Positions 24,211 to 44,944 of a stretch of 64,000 bases of DNA are shown here, in pieces. The DNA lies in assembly GCA_038496445.1 (NCBI GenBank), contig JALMLS010000277.1, positions 1-64,000 on the forward strand, written 5' to 3'. The translations under genes were made by a program, and so were the position numbers. The stretch's first letter is position 1; the number at the start of each line of letters is the position of its first letter. A model generated the notes under the pieces. It made no database searches. It was not told the DNA's origin and worked only from the letters and a program-made list of their open reading frames with translations. The DNA comes from Trichosphaerium sp. ATCC 40318. Its lineage: Eukaryota; Discosea; Flabellinia; Trichosidae.

Positions 24211-24497
24211 TATCTATTCTGTGCTGTAAATAACCGTTTTGAACAATAGTCAACAAAGGTCACTTAGAAACTTTTATGCACCATTGACACTTCTGCTACA
24301 AAGGTAACGAACTTGTACATCTATGCGCTGAGTAACTAGTTGGACACGCCATTGAAGACACAAAGCACATCAATGGCAAATGTCCAGCCACACCTGCGCT
24401 CGAAAAACAGCTCGCATCTGTCGTAAGACTAATGAAGTAGTGTGGCGTGAATAGCTCTTATAGATGTTTTACTTGTTTATGTACAATTGATGAAATC

Positions 24498-26138
24498 TCA
24501 CCACGGAAAATCAGAGCTACTGGCATTACCTCCAGTGTCCTTTTTTCCATACCATTCTGTGTCACTTTTTTTCCCTTCAACACTTTCTATCTTTTCAAGC
24601 GCTTTCTGCATTGGATCTCCTTCAGTCTTTTCTGATACAAGTCCGTCAATCTCAAGAGCTTGCTTGTGCTGGAATCTATCAAATATAGGAACCACTCTAG
24701 AAACCTACAATAGCAAAGTCAGAGGCCAAAGAGAAATCAAACTATTATATTTTGAAAGCTAAATACAAAGTTGCTGTTCTTCTGCGACACGTACTTTTAG
24801 TACAAGCTTCTCTACCTTTGTGGCGTAAATAGTATCGATTTCTTTGTTAATTTTATAAGCTGCTTTTCCTTCATACTCACCGTCGGTCTACAGATACGAG
24901 TAAGACAAAAAGATTCAATGCCAAAAAAAAAACCCAACAAAATAGTTTTCTGTTTACCGTCACTTTGTCTATGACTTTACTCTTACGGCCTTTAAACCAA
25001 TCAACATAGAATAATAGTTTATCAACTTCTTCCATGTACTGTCTTTCACGCCATGATTTAACAGCAAGTATAGATATAAGTATAGACTCAGCCAAGTTAT
25101 GAACACCATAGTAATAATTATTAAACCTAAAAAAACCGCCTTAGTTTAGATTTAAATATCTTATCCTTACCGTGTCTTAGGGAACTCAAATCCGTCATAC
25201 TGCTGCTCAACAAAATCCAATACAGCGTCCTTTATACGTTCATCACGTGCTCTTTTTCTTATTCCAAAGTATGAATACGCAGATCTCTGAGGGATAAATA
25301 CAGGGCTAAATAAAGTGAGCTTATCAACTCATCTTGCGCACGTGTGCAAGCACACGCTGTAAAAAAAAAAATGATATTGACATGACGTACTCAGATCCAA
25401 AAACATCTCTACATGCATAAGCTGTCACTGAGGCTATGCTTTGTCTATCAAAGAGTACTGTTATATTTGTTTGTCCAGAGTACATCAGAGAAATGTCACA
25501 AAAACCGCAAGCCCATTTCTATTGTTTGATTTTAGTTTAGAAATAGGTTTGTTCGCTCATTTAGAATGTGTAGAAGTCAACGTACAGGTGTTTCTGTTTC
25601 TACAGGATTCTCTTCTTCAACGATTTGTTTTTCTTGCTTGAGATTTGCCATTATTGCGTCTACTGTATGGAAAACAGTTGATTTGGCTTCCACGTCTACT
25701 GTACCGCATTTTAGAATATCTCCTGCAGAAATCTGGTTAGTTGGCGTAAAAACCACAGTAAACACCGCAACACGCATTTACCTGTCTTTGCATTAAGCAT
25801 ACTGAACCCAGTATTTCTTTTTGCAGGATCTGTAGCAATTAACTTGTCACCGTTACAAAATAGGCGTACAAATGCCCAGTACGAAATCTAACTGGCTATC
25901 AAGGTCTTTTAACTCGGTTGCGAGCCTGTCTTCAATGTCCTTGCGTTTTATTTCCCTTTGTTATGTTAAATGCGTTTTATGTGCGTATGTACGATGATCC
26001 ATCTGCTATTGTAACGTCTCGTTTCCGTTTGGGTTTCTTTCCCACTGGAGGGCCTGAATCGCCACCTAACCATTTGTGTTTGTACCTAATGATAGGTGGC
26101 TTCCTCACAGAGCGTGGGCGACGCGCAATGCGCAACAT
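24498..26138 (-). CDS. Unknown protein with basic N-terminus
   Basis: Multi-exon minus-strand gene, start ATG 26138, stop at 24498-24500. The N-terminus is Arg/Lys-rich (MLRIARRPRSVRKPPIIRYK, then VGKKPKRKR), which could be a mitochondrial presequence or nuclear signal. Later exons read EIKRKDIEDRLATELKDLDS, GDILKCGTVDVEAKSTVFHT, IASVTAYACRDVFGS, SYFGIRKRARDERIKDAVLD, LAESILISILAVKSWRERQY, YVDWFKGRKSKVIDKVT and a charged C-terminus ending SSSDFPW. Introns are short with GTAC donors. The sequence is helical and charged without membrane spans. I recognise no family. The start is supported by continuous phase through the first four exons and by the divergent metalloprotease gene 219 bp away. Confidence 0.6.
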
Positions 26139-26357
26139 GAGTGTGTCAGCGAATAATTTTTACCTGTGTCAAATCTGGTCAGTTTTTGGTATAAGCTTGA
26201 GACGGCAACTCTCGCCCTATCTTGGTGTATACGTCAATATACACCACCTTGTGTAGCCCAATGAGTGCTTAAGCCAACCAAAGTAAGCACGCGTTCTTCT
26301 TAATTCGGTTCATTCTTTCCTTAATTGTATTCCTTATCAACTAGCCTTACCCAATTG
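26139..26357. promoter_or_regulatory. Divergent promoter, unknown gene / metalloprotease
   Basis: A 219-bp gap separates the two opposite start codons, so it should carry both promoters. No specific motif was identified. Confidence 0.35.
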
Positions 26358-29300
26358 ATGCGACAAAGTCGTGTGCCTATGATTGTAGGATATATTTTGA
26401 TCATTTTGGGTACATTGGATACATTTTTTAGACTATTACAGGTTATAACGTAAGTGATAGGTATTTTAAGCTGTACTGAAGCCCACGATGATTTTTACGG
26501 TCACAAACATGGTATTTTGTTATACGGGCATACAGTTGGCTATAACTAGCGTTAGGTGGACATGGATTTCTATGTGGTAGAGATATAACACATCAGCCAC
26601 AAGTAGAACCTTTACCGGCTGATGCTTTTGACCACACCCGTCAAAAACGGTTCGTGGATAGTGTGGCAACCCCTATACACTAAATATATATGTTTTTACA
26701 ATGTTCTAACAAAAGGGTAGTGACGTAGAGGCGTTAGGTGACACGCATACGCGTATACTACCTGTTTACGGTGAAAACATGCAAAAGGTAACTAGCCAGA
26801 CAACTTTTTTGTAATAGCTATTAACAAGGCGCCACTAGGACATGTATGCACCATACCGAGCAGCGATGGAGCTAGTATTCGAAACGTTGGTACGTATTTA
26901 GCAGCAATCGTTGCCTTGACCTAGCGGCTAACCAAATAACGCATAGAACGAGCTATTGCTTAACGACGTTGATGTTTTCATTGAGTGCGAAATTGGAACT
27001 GTTGAGGAGTTCGCAGAACGTCCGAATAGCATTGCATACACGCGCAATAAAAACTTTAATTTTAACGGAGGTTTTACAAGAGGGTAAGGAGACAAAGAAT
27101 CCAAAAAAAAAACCAGAAAGTTTTTTAGAGCTCTAAACTTGTTGTAGTGCTGAATTTTTGTCTTTTCTACATGGTGGACCGTTCCCTGGGCTTGAGCAAA
27201 TCAATGCAGAAGGTGCACCAGGGAATTTAACGCATTTGGTGGCTACACACGCACAATTCCTTGTACGCTGTTTTACTAGTCAATGAATGATTTCCTAATT
27301 TAAATAGGCGTATGGAGCTAAACTTCCTGGCTCCTCAGCTCGTATAGTCTTAAATCCGATTAAAAAATTTGATTTGGATTTAACAGATGGCATTGTACGT
27401 TTAAACATGCGAATATAAACTGGCGTACAAGGTAACTAATAAGATCATAGGATGGTACAGTATTCTTACCAACAATGATACATGAAGTTGGACACATGCT
27501 TGGTTTCACAAGCATTGTTGATGCTGGTGCGTTTGGTTTTTTTGTACTGGTATTGTTTGTTGGTTTGTTCGCCTTTGTTTTTTGAAACTTTCTTACAAAC
27601 AAGAATAGTGCAATGACTATTATTTTTCTAGATTTTTTGTGTCACGTGAGCCAGTTAAAAATAGTGTTTTTAGTCTTTTTGTTCTTGAAAAAGTGTCTTT
27701 TTTGCTTGTACTTATTGGTTGTTTCTAGTCGAAGTTATAGAAGCAACTCCACAACCATGGGGAGTTTTTGTACTCGATATGTATAGAATGCAACCTATAC
27801 CATCTGGGGAACGTGTTAATTTTACATCAGCCACCAGAGAATTGCGCGTTGGTATGTACTAAGCTGTTAGTTGGATTGTTTCTGACAATAGTTAATTAGG
27901 TCAAACTGCTAGATATTATAATACAACTGGCGATGCATTTGCTCTTTTCTCTACAGGATTTAAGGGAGATGGTCGCCAAGCATCACATTGGAAAGATGAC
28001 ATGCTTTTAGGTAAATTTTTTGAAGATGTCGTTGTTTTTTTCTTAAATCTTTCTTACCTTTCAAAAAGGTATCATGGACCCTTCATTAAACCAAAATGAA
28101 TACATGTCAATAACAAGAACTGATATGGAAGCATTTAAAAATCTTGGTTGGAAGATCAACCGTGAGTAGTTAGTTACAACAATGCCTTTGATTATTAACT
28201 TTTTTACAGAAAACCCAAAACCATTCTTTAATGGTATCCTCACCTCTAGTGGGTTAGTAGGAACACAAATCACTTGCCTTGGCTTTTATTTCTTAGATGA
28301 CCCAGTCATGTGTACATTTGTTTCTACAACAGAAGCACTTAGTATCACTGTACCTCCTACTATCATTGCACCTGCCCGATCAATGCTTGTACGATTTTGT
28401 TTTTCTGTCATTCAAAGCAGCTTTCTTTTGGTTTTGACTTTATTTCTCAGCGTTGTGCTATACCAGATGTAGCTGCTGGTAAGTATAGTGTTTACCTCAC
28501 AGTACGTGGTGTAAATACAAAAGCAAGACCATTCGAAATACTGAGAGCTCCACCTCCAACAACCCAAGCTCCTAAAACAACTGAAGCTCCAACAACTAAG
28601 GCCCCTACTGAAGCTCCTACAACTGAAGCTCCTACAACGATTTCTCCTACTACTGAATCACCAACTACAAGTGCTCCTACACGTAAATCAAATCATTATA
28701 CTCCTTTAAGAGGATTAGCCTTGAGTCTTAAGATATGCGAGAAAGCAGATAAAGTAGTCAACTTTCTGTCAAGTACGACTTTCTTTTTTGCTTTGTTTTT
28801 GCAGTAGAGGCACGCTTTGTACTTCATGCGCCTTTATTGGGTGAAAGAATACGCATCATCACAAATCGTAGAATGAATAATAGTTTTAAGGCATTCCAGC
28901 ATGCTGAGCTTTAACAAGTTTTTTTCACTTATTTGCTTTAGAGTTGAGTGGTATCGCAGCAGACTTGATAAAAGTTTTACGCGATGAATGTACTGAAGAT
29001 AACTCTTCAAATTCTCGAATTCTTGTTGTTATCAATGCTGATAGCCCAGAAAAAGAGCTAGAAGCTCTTTATAAATTATCTGAAGAAGTTTCATGTACGT
29101 CTAACCCTCTTCTCCTTCATGTGCCTTCTGTCTTGATTTGACTAATATTTTTTGTTTATAAATAGCTCTTCCAGAAGATAGTAGCGATATTAAAGTAGCT
29201 AGCGCAACGGTAGTCACACTATCAAATGTAGAAGCTACTGAGGCAAGCAAGAAAGGATTTTTTGATAAAACGAAAGATTTTGCTACACATAAGTATACAC

Positions 29301-30021
29301 GCTATGTTTTACCAGCAATTGGTCTTGCTCTATGTACGTTTCATGTTAATTTAATAGTATCCTTTCAAAAAAAAAATGGTGGCCCTTCACGGCCAGAAAA
29401 AAACCTTCATTGCTCAGAACGTTTATTTTCTCATAATTTTCTTGTCCAACATTTTGCAATGACACACACGTGTCATCCAAAAAACTGTTTGGATCCATAT
29501 TTTTGTAAAATATTATGCTATGTATTTAGAAATGCTTAACGCCCCACTAGTTTATTAACCATTTATTATTAGTGATCATTATAATCGTTAGTATTGTCAT
29601 TTGCGTGTGTTTATATAAAAGACACAAACGTAAACAAAGAAATGACCCAGAGGCATACTTTGAGCGTACAGGTCAACTTAATCTATCTCATCGTCGCGCT
29701 ACGGCAGTAGAGAGTGATGTTGACGTTTCTTACCATGAACTTACATTACAGAATAGTTCGTCCACAAACACAACAGGTGTTTCATTAGATCTTTCTGGAA
29801 GTAGTGCGTACTCCCTTTTTTTTTCAAAAAAGACAGTCATCTCACCACAAATCCATCTTATGTTTTTTTAACACCTCACTTGCTTACTTTTTGTTTGACT
29901 GTTTGTTGTGTTTTTTCTGTTTACTGACTCGTTTATAATAGGCAGGTTGCTTTCTAGAGACTTACCCCCAGTACCAGATTCTGGACGCGTATTGCCTGTT
30001 CAGCCATTAGATATGGCTTAA
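26358..30021 (+). CDS. Membrane-anchored zinc metalloprotease (HEVGH)
   Basis: Start ATG 26358 opens with a signal peptide (MRQSRVPMIVGYILIILGTL). The N-terminal exons (about 26550-27100) are short and less sure. The catalytic part runs about 27170-28160: GPFPGLEQINAEG, SSARIVLNPIKKFDLDL, then MIHEVGHMLGFTSIVD at about 27478-27525, the zinc-binding HExxHxxGF motif with Asp as a possible third ligand. RYYNTTGDAFALFSTG and ASHWKDDMLLGIMDPSL with DMEAFKNLGWKI follow, the typical end of secreted bacterial matrixin-like (NF038122-type) proteases. Next come a beta domain, a Thr/Pro stalk of TEAPTT units (about 28550-28680), a luminal domain, one TM helix (about 29572-29610, IIIIVSIVICVCLYKR) and a cytoplasmic tail ending LPVQPLDMA. 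It is likely a cell-surface protease of digestion, adhesion or shedding. Substrate unknown. Confidence 0.75.
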
Positions 30022-30441
30022 AACAACTAGACACTGTAATAATAAACTCACAATAACACTAACAACTGTAACGCAACTACAAACCAAACTACGTAGCCAC
30101 GGTACCCAAATTTGGACTTGTTAAAACGCGCCGAGCTTTGTTATGATCCAACCACGTAATTACTTAATTTTTTTCTGTTTTCGGGTGAAACACGTGAAAG
30201 AATAAAGTTCGACAAATATTTGGGTTTTTTTTCACGACGTTTCACGAGATTACGACTTTCTCAGCGTCTCTTTTTTAATTGTATAGGGCCTTTTATAACG
30301 TACTGGTTGCTCATAGAGAAAGTGAGCAGATATGGCGCTAGGTCAAAGTCAACTCGCATCATTCAATTTTTTCACTGAAAAAAACCTGCAGTTGTTCTTA
30401 TTTGGCTGTAGTATTTCGTCAAATCGCACACCATTAGCACA
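30022..30441. other. Spacer upstream of the Zn2Cys6 gene
   Basis: Non-coding by inspection. It holds CACGTG-containing text near 30190 and two TTTCACGA stretches near 30220-30250, which may be regulatory. No exon was recognised. Confidence 0.35.
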
Positions 30442-33343
30442 ATGACCGAAGGACCCCCTAAGAAAAAGCGTAAGGTAGCTAAGAGTAAAACTTGTGTCAG
30501 ATGTAGGCAACACCATGCGAAATGCAGCGGAGGTACGCCAATCGTTTGTTTTTACACAGGAACAGCGAATAAGCGTATTAATTAGACTATCCTTGCAATC
30601 TTTGCTCCAAGAATAATGTACCGTGTATTTACATAGCCCCAAAGAAGCGTGGACCACCACGAGGTACATTCCACAACGTTTTCGACATCCTAGCTGGCAC
30701 AGAAAAACAAATTTGTATTGAATCTTCTTTGTCACATCGTATGCCTTCAGGCATCTAAACTGATACAAGGGTATCGCTTAAAGTATACAGAGAAGATACA
30801 AGAGCTTGAGGCTAAGATATTACAACAACAGGAAGAGTTGGAACTGTTACGATCAACAACACAATCAAATGCCTACCTTTCCTCTCAAGCATTATCAACA
30901 TCAAATGTAGGCGTTCGAATGGTACGACAGCACAAAAAAACCCAACAAGATTGTGTCAACAAAAACGCTTGATAGTCACGTGTTAGCCATGCTATGTTGC
31001 TTACATGTCGTCTTAGATTAACGCCTCAGTTGTATTTGCATATGTTGATAGACTGTACAGTGAGAGATTTATCATTCCTCCTGACATCTCGAGGGCACCA
31101 CTTGGAACAAGTACAGCAGGATTTTGTTGAATTTGTTCGGAGACTAACTTTGTATTTTTTTCCTTTAAAGTTTCTCCAGATTCTTTTCAAGCATACGCAG
31201 CAGCTGCTTTTGGTGCTTATGTATCTGGTGAGACAGTTCAGAAACAACAACTGGAAAATATTGCGAAACGATATAGTAGAGAGTTAAAAACATTAAATAC
31301 TCCAACAGTTGCAGGTATAGGATTATTATCCCATCTTCTTTATGCTTACCTTAAAATACTAGGTGCAAATGCAATGCTTGGTATGTTTATGTTTTGTGAA
31401 TCTTCATTTACAGAGTCACAACACTATACGAAATTAGCGGGACAACAAATCCACCAGTGTCGGAACAACTACAGTATGACAAACTTTCAAGTTCAGCTTT
31501 AACAGTGCAATAGGTGTTGCTTCAAAGTCTGAAAAATTAGTTCACCACGTGGTTCTTTTTCAACAAATCAAGTATCAATGTGGCGAAGCACTTTTAAATA
31601 CTGTAAAAGAAATGTGTAGCAACATTCTTGTATCATGCCAAGGTATCCAAAACCATTTTTTTTTTAAACAAAAACACTTGTTTACTTTTTTATAGGCAAC
31701 ACAGGAAGCCTGTCTTTTCTCGACAAAGAAATTCTTTCAAAGTGTTTACTATCCCAAGTAATACGTAAGGTACGTAAAAACGAGGAAGACATCTCATTGG
31801 GTACAGTAGGAAGTAGGGGAATATGTAGAGAAGTCAAAACACTCGGGTTAATTTTTTAACCTAAAAAAGCCATTCTTTCTTTTCAATGAAATTAACACCT
31901 ACGTAAAGGTTGATGGAGCTAGACTTGCAAGGATAGAGTTGACAGCATCTCAAAAAACAAATATTCTGGTACGACACGTGATAAAACTTTAAAAAAATGC
32001 TAAGCAAAAACAACGGAATTCGACTTAACGTTTTTCTTAGCTTAGAATATCTCAAGTACAATCAATGATAACAAACTTGACAAGTTTACATGTCAAAGCA
32101 ATGATAACAGTGGCTAAGGCAAAATTCCACCTTATATGCGGAGATAGAAGCGCTGCTTATAACGTACATAAATCACCAAACAATCACGTGATAACGAAAA
32201 TATTTAGATGGCTTGTGAAAGTTTGGAACTAATGCTTAAAAACAATTTAACTTCTTTGTGTGATTGTAATATTGTTAAGTTACTTCTTGAGGTACATTGC
32301 TACAACAGAGTATCCGTGATAGGCTTAATAGACTTTAGTTATTCGCAGCTATTGATGCACCTCATGAGTTTATACAGTGCACAGAATACAACAAAAGACT
32401 AACCAAAAGGTACGAGGATTTTTTAATACTTGAATTCCATGAATTCGTTGAGAAATAGGCTGTCTCGTAAACTGTGATCTATCGTTTGGTAGGCAAGACT
32501 TGAATTATTCAAACGACACTTTACGAGACCTGCTATTTCTCAATTCGTGATATCAAATAATCTTAAGATCCGCTAAAACGGTTATAGGTGGAATTGTGCT
32601 GCTACTTTTTGCAAGGTACATGAAGTTTAACAAAGAGCTCATTTTAAGATATGTAACATTCAGTTTGCTGATATGATCTCTCATAGATACTACAACGTAT
32701 AATGCTGATGCATAAAAACATGAACGATGAAAGCAATGCCTCTATACCAGTTGTACAAAAATTGAAAATAGGCTTAAACCCAAACGCAATAATGGAAGCT
32801 AAAAAGATAGCAGCTATGCTCATTAAGCTACAATCCGAGGGTCACACAGTATTACTATCAGACTCTTCATTTAATGACCACGGGTTTAAACTTGACAACT
32901 TAAAAGTTGTTAAGAACAGTCTGATTCTTCCTTATGGTGGTAAATTTATGCAAGCTTTTGAGGAAGGACGACAACCAACAGATCCACCTGTGTCTCAAAG
33001 GTTATTGATTGGGCCTCTTGAATCCGTTCAAAGAGTCCCTAAGAGATCTATTGAGCAACCATCAGAAGAGATGTACAGCCAACAAGCCCCAGGTTCATTG
33101 TTTCAACAAGAAGAAACGCTATCGCATCATCAAGTTCAAAATGCTCCTTCGGTTATATCAAGTACTTTCAACATGCCTGGTAACTCAGAATTTCCTCCTA
33201 TTGAAGCACCAATGAGTATAAACTACTTGAATGGTAATGAACTTGAGTACAATCAGCAAGTTGATGATGAAAGTTCATTTACAGCTGACACTTTTACTAT
33301 GCCTTCTCTTCTACCTGATATGGATTTTCCTAACATAGATTGA
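30442..33343 (+). CDS. Zn2Cys6 binuclear-cluster transcription factor
   Basis: Start ATG 30442. The N-terminus carries a classical monopartite nuclear signal (PKKKRKV), then the zinc cluster CVRCRQHHAKC split by an intron from CNLCSKNNVPC; spacing C-x2-C-x6-C-x5-C-x2-C-x6-C fits the family exactly. The basic linker (APKKRGPPRG) and a coiled coil (YTEKIQELEAKILQQQEELE) for dimerisation follow. The middle (about 31015-32400: INASVVFAYVDRLYSERFII, SFQAYAAAAFGAYVSGE, YTKLAGQQIHQC, LVHHVVLFQQIKYQCGEAL) resembles the helical regulatory domain of these factors. A chain of small exons at 32500-32700 leads into a long last exon 32697-33343 with an acidic, Gln/Pro/Ser-rich activation-like tail. Such factors are best known in fungi and occur in some amoebozoans. 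Target genes unknown. Confidence 0.8.
32427..32562. repeat. Imperfect inverted repeat across intron and exon
   Basis: The left arm (about 32427-32472, containing gagaaataggctgtctcgtaa) pairs with the right arm (about 32519-32562, containing ttacgagacctgctatttctc). A further inner pair is TCGTTTG at 32482-32488 with CAAACGA at 32510-32516. The left arm lies in an intron of the Zn2Cys6 gene and the right arm is mainly the following exon and its donor. It could be a hairpin in the pre-mRNA or a small foldback element. Confidence 0.7.
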
Positions 33344-33709
33344 CCGGAAAGTACACCCAAGTTGTTGACAAAACCCATGTAAAAATAAAACACTATACTC
33401 TTTGAAACGTGACAAAACTCAAAGAAAGCTTATTTATTGAGTACCTTAATCAGCGATCCTATGTTGTCTGCGTTTTAGGGAGCTTGAACAAGAGCATGTT
33501 CTATTTAATTCTCCAGCAGCTGATCATAGCAGATTAGGCTAGGTTTGGTAATTATGGTGCTGGCAAAGTGTTTAGTCATGATTGTCATTTAGAGTATCTC
33601 TATTACAGTAACTGAACAAAGGTGGCAAAACGAATCCTTTATTAACAGAGCATCAAAAGAAGGTCTGCAAATACTGTTACGTGTTGGGCAACAAAGGGTG
33701 AATGCTTAA
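33344..33709. other. Convergent spacer, no gene seen
   Basis: This region lies between the stop codons of the transcription factor gene and the MORN_2 gene. No coding signal; presumably it holds both 3' ends. Confidence 0.4.
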
Positions 33710-34168
33710 TTAAGTGCTTGGAGCAACATTCTTTACTCTTTTATCATTGACGTACATACATTCGTATCGCAACTTACCTTGTTTATTCCACTTCTTATAC
33801 TCTCCATTTAGTTTATCATAAACATAGTTTCGTTTCTCAGATAGTTGACCATTGTCAAACCAAATCAAGTACTGTCCATTTCTTTTACCTTTTAAGTAGT
33901 TACAATGCACTGACAGCTCACCATTAAAATGCCAACGTTTGAACTCTCCTTCAGGCATATCATTGACATAGTTATTGTGATAATGAAGTTTGCCACTGCC
34001 ATACCAATGTTTAAACTCTCCGTGACGTTGACCATGATTCCAATTCTCTAGTGATACAATTTGCCACCCTGAGTCTGTTAAAACTGTTTGTTTTTTCTTC
34101 ATCCATTTTCCATGTTTCTTCAAATCGTGGTCAAACCTTGTTGTTACTGCTGTTTGTTTCGATAACAA
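33710..34168 (-). CDS. MORN_2-type repeat protein, intronless
   Basis: A 152-residue frame with no intron, read from 34168 (TTG in the annotated frame; the nearest true ATG lies at 34102, so the start is unsure). Six to seven repeats of about 23 residues follow the pattern G-E-F-K-x-W-Y-x-S-G-K-L-x-Y-x-x-N-Y-V-N-D. Examples are HGEFKHWYGSGKLHYHNNYV and NGQYLIWFDNGQLSEKRNYV. This is the antitoxin-like MORN_2 repeat, common in bacterial YwqK-type proteins and in some large DNA viruses. The function in those is mostly unknown; the fold is a beta-hairpin repeat. An intronless repeat gene of bacterial type in an intron-rich region may be a transferred gene. It has no toxin or other operon-like partner beside it. 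Confidence 0.7.
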   Translation of the reverse strand: MLSKQTAVTTRFDHDLKKHGKWMKKKQTVLTDSGWQIVSLENWNHGQRHGEFKHWYGSGKLHYHNNYVNDMPEGEFKRWHFNGELSVHCNYLKGKRNGQYLIWFDNGQLSEKRNYVYDKLNGEYKKWNKQGKLRYECMYVNDKRVKNVAPST

Positions 34169-34671
34169 TGGCCAGTTTAAATAAACCTCAAAGTCTAAAT
34201 CTATTATATTTAGGGTTATCTCAACTGGAAGGAGAGATAGTAGGTAACAGACGTCATGTTTTACTGTGTTTGCCTATTTATCGTTGTTAACGCAATGCTG
34301 ACTTTGTTTTTATAACGATAGGTACCTTTTCTAGCTGTGTTGTCATGATATAGGGTTTAAATAAATGTTTTGTTGTAGTCGTGATTATTTGGGAGAATTC
34401 ATTGATTTGAGTACAGTTTTCAAAAAAAGTGCAATAGTGACAGCATTGTACACTTACATTTTGGTTGTAGATACAAAAATATCACATCAGTTCTTTACTT
34501 GTACAACACTCACTGCAAAGTAAACCTATTGTGGGGATTTAATAATAGGTTGTTTGGCGAGGAAAAGAACGTTTGGTACTGAAACACTTGGAGAAGAAAA
34601 CGTAGAGAGTTTCAAAATGCAACGAAATTTCTGCAGTCCTGTTTTGTATTGTTTATTACACGCGAAAACAC
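34169..34671. promoter_or_regulatory. Divergent spacer, MORN_2 gene / Nbp35
   Basis: About 500 bp between divergent genes. It should hold the Nbp35 promoter. The minus frame 34526-34786 overlaps the Nbp35 start and has no family features. Confidence 0.35.
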
Positions 34672-36011
34672 ATGGCTGACAAAGAACTTGCTGCTCCACC
34701 TCCAGAGCACTGTCCTGGTACTCAATCAGAGAGGGCTGGTAAAGAATCAGCTTGTGCAGGTTGCCCAAACCAAAAAATATGCGCAAGCGGTAAACCTAAG
34801 GCCCCAGACCCAGGTAATTATTAATTAATTCTTAGTAGGCGATCTAACGTGTGTTAGATATTGCTGTTATACAAGAACGCATGGAGCACATTAAACGCAA
34901 AATTCTAGTGCTCTCTGGCAAAGGTATGCGTCTAATGTAACTTTTGTAATGTTGTATAGGCGGTGTTGGCAAAAGCACGTTTTCATCTCAATTTGCGCTT
35001 CACCTCGCTGGTCAAGACAAAGACGTACAGTTATAGGCTTATTTGTACCCATTACTTATATTTTCACGTCAGGTAGGCCTACTAGACGTAGATATATGCG
35101 GACCAAGCATTCCAACAATACTGGGTTTAACGCGTAAGCTTTTCCGCCAATTTCTCCTTATCTCATTTTTACATAGGCGAAGAAGACATCGTACACCACA
35201 GCGCTACAGGGTGGGAGCCTGTTTACAAGCGCGAGAACCTAGCTGTAATGTCAGTTGGATTTTTGTTAAAGAGCCCTGATGAAGCTGTCATTTGGCGTGG
35301 ACCAAAGAAAAACCGTACGGACAGCACGAGATTTAACGTTTTGAGCTTATGTTCAACAGAGATGATAAAAAACTTCTTAAAAGATGTCACATGGGATGAA
35401 CTAGATTACTTGATAGTCGATACACCTCCTGGCACTTCAGATGAGCATATATCAATCTGTTCGTATTTGGTACGCGAGAGATGAAGTGTAATGGTTCTAA
35501 CAACGCTTTGTTTAGAAAAAAGCAAAAATTGATGGTGCTGTATTGATCACTACGCCTCAAGAAGTTGCGTTGATGGATGTAAGAAAAGAAATATCATTTT
35601 GCCGAAAAGTTGGGATAAACATCATCGGTGTTGTTGAGAATATGAGCGGATTTGTTTGTCCTAAGTGTAACACTGAGACTCAGATCTTTGCACCAACAAC
35701 AGGCGGCGCTAAAGCTCTTTGTGAAGAGCTAGACTTAACGTTTCTTGGTACAAACTTGGTTTGATTGAAAGCGGAGAAATTTTATTTTTTTTATTGTTTT
35801 GTAGTTGACATGACATATTTATTTTGACGTTTTGTTGTAGGTGCCATACCAATAGACCCTTATGTGGCACGGGCATGCGATGAAGGAAAATCGTACCTTG
35901 AACTTTATCCAGACTCAGCGTCTGCTAAAGCATTCTGCGAGATAATAGAAAGTGCGTGTAAAACTATCCGTGACGTATTCTTACATTCTTTAGAAATTAC
36001 GGAGAACGTAG
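34672..36011 (+). CDS. NUBP1: Nbp35/NUBP1 cytosolic Fe-S scaffold ATPase
   Basis: Start ATG 34672. The N-terminal cysteines C-x13-C-x2-C-x5-C (HCPG...[11 protein letters not shown]) bind the N-terminal 4Fe-4S cluster that distinguishes Nbp35 from Cfd1. The deviant Walker A reads [20 protein letters not shown]. Then come [53 protein letters not shown] and the C-terminal CPxC pair VCPKC that bridges the dimer. About seven short introns interrupt the gene. The likely end is EIIEKLRRT at TAG 36009-36011 after a last 43-nt intron. Reading through that intron gives another short tail instead. Nbp35 with Cfd1 assembles 4Fe-4S clusters for cytosolic and nuclear proteins. Identity is firm. Confidence 0.93.
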
Positions 36012-36283
36012 AAAAGTTATGAAAAAATCTGGATGCGAAATCCATAAAAAAAAGTGTCCTTGTAACTGTACATAAAAGCACTTGTGTATACCTTTTTTGG
36101 TGACGGTGGTTTTTTGTGATTTTTATTTTGAAAATCACTTATTCTGATATTCTCGGGTGGTGAAACTCACTAATTTTCTTGTGTTTTCTCCTTTTTTTTC
36201 AAGCGGGAAAAACGTGGTTGCCTCACGTCTATCTACCCTAGCATCTGTATAAAGCCATAACCACCTTCTCGCCTTCAAAAATC

Positions 36284-44944
<8,661 letters not shown>

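Noticed and set aside
30442-30500. PKKKRKV stretch as a possible sign of vector or engineered sequence
   Set aside because: It sits in the first exon of a coherent intron-containing native gene, and a seven-residue basic signal is easily found by chance at a nuclear protein's N-terminus.
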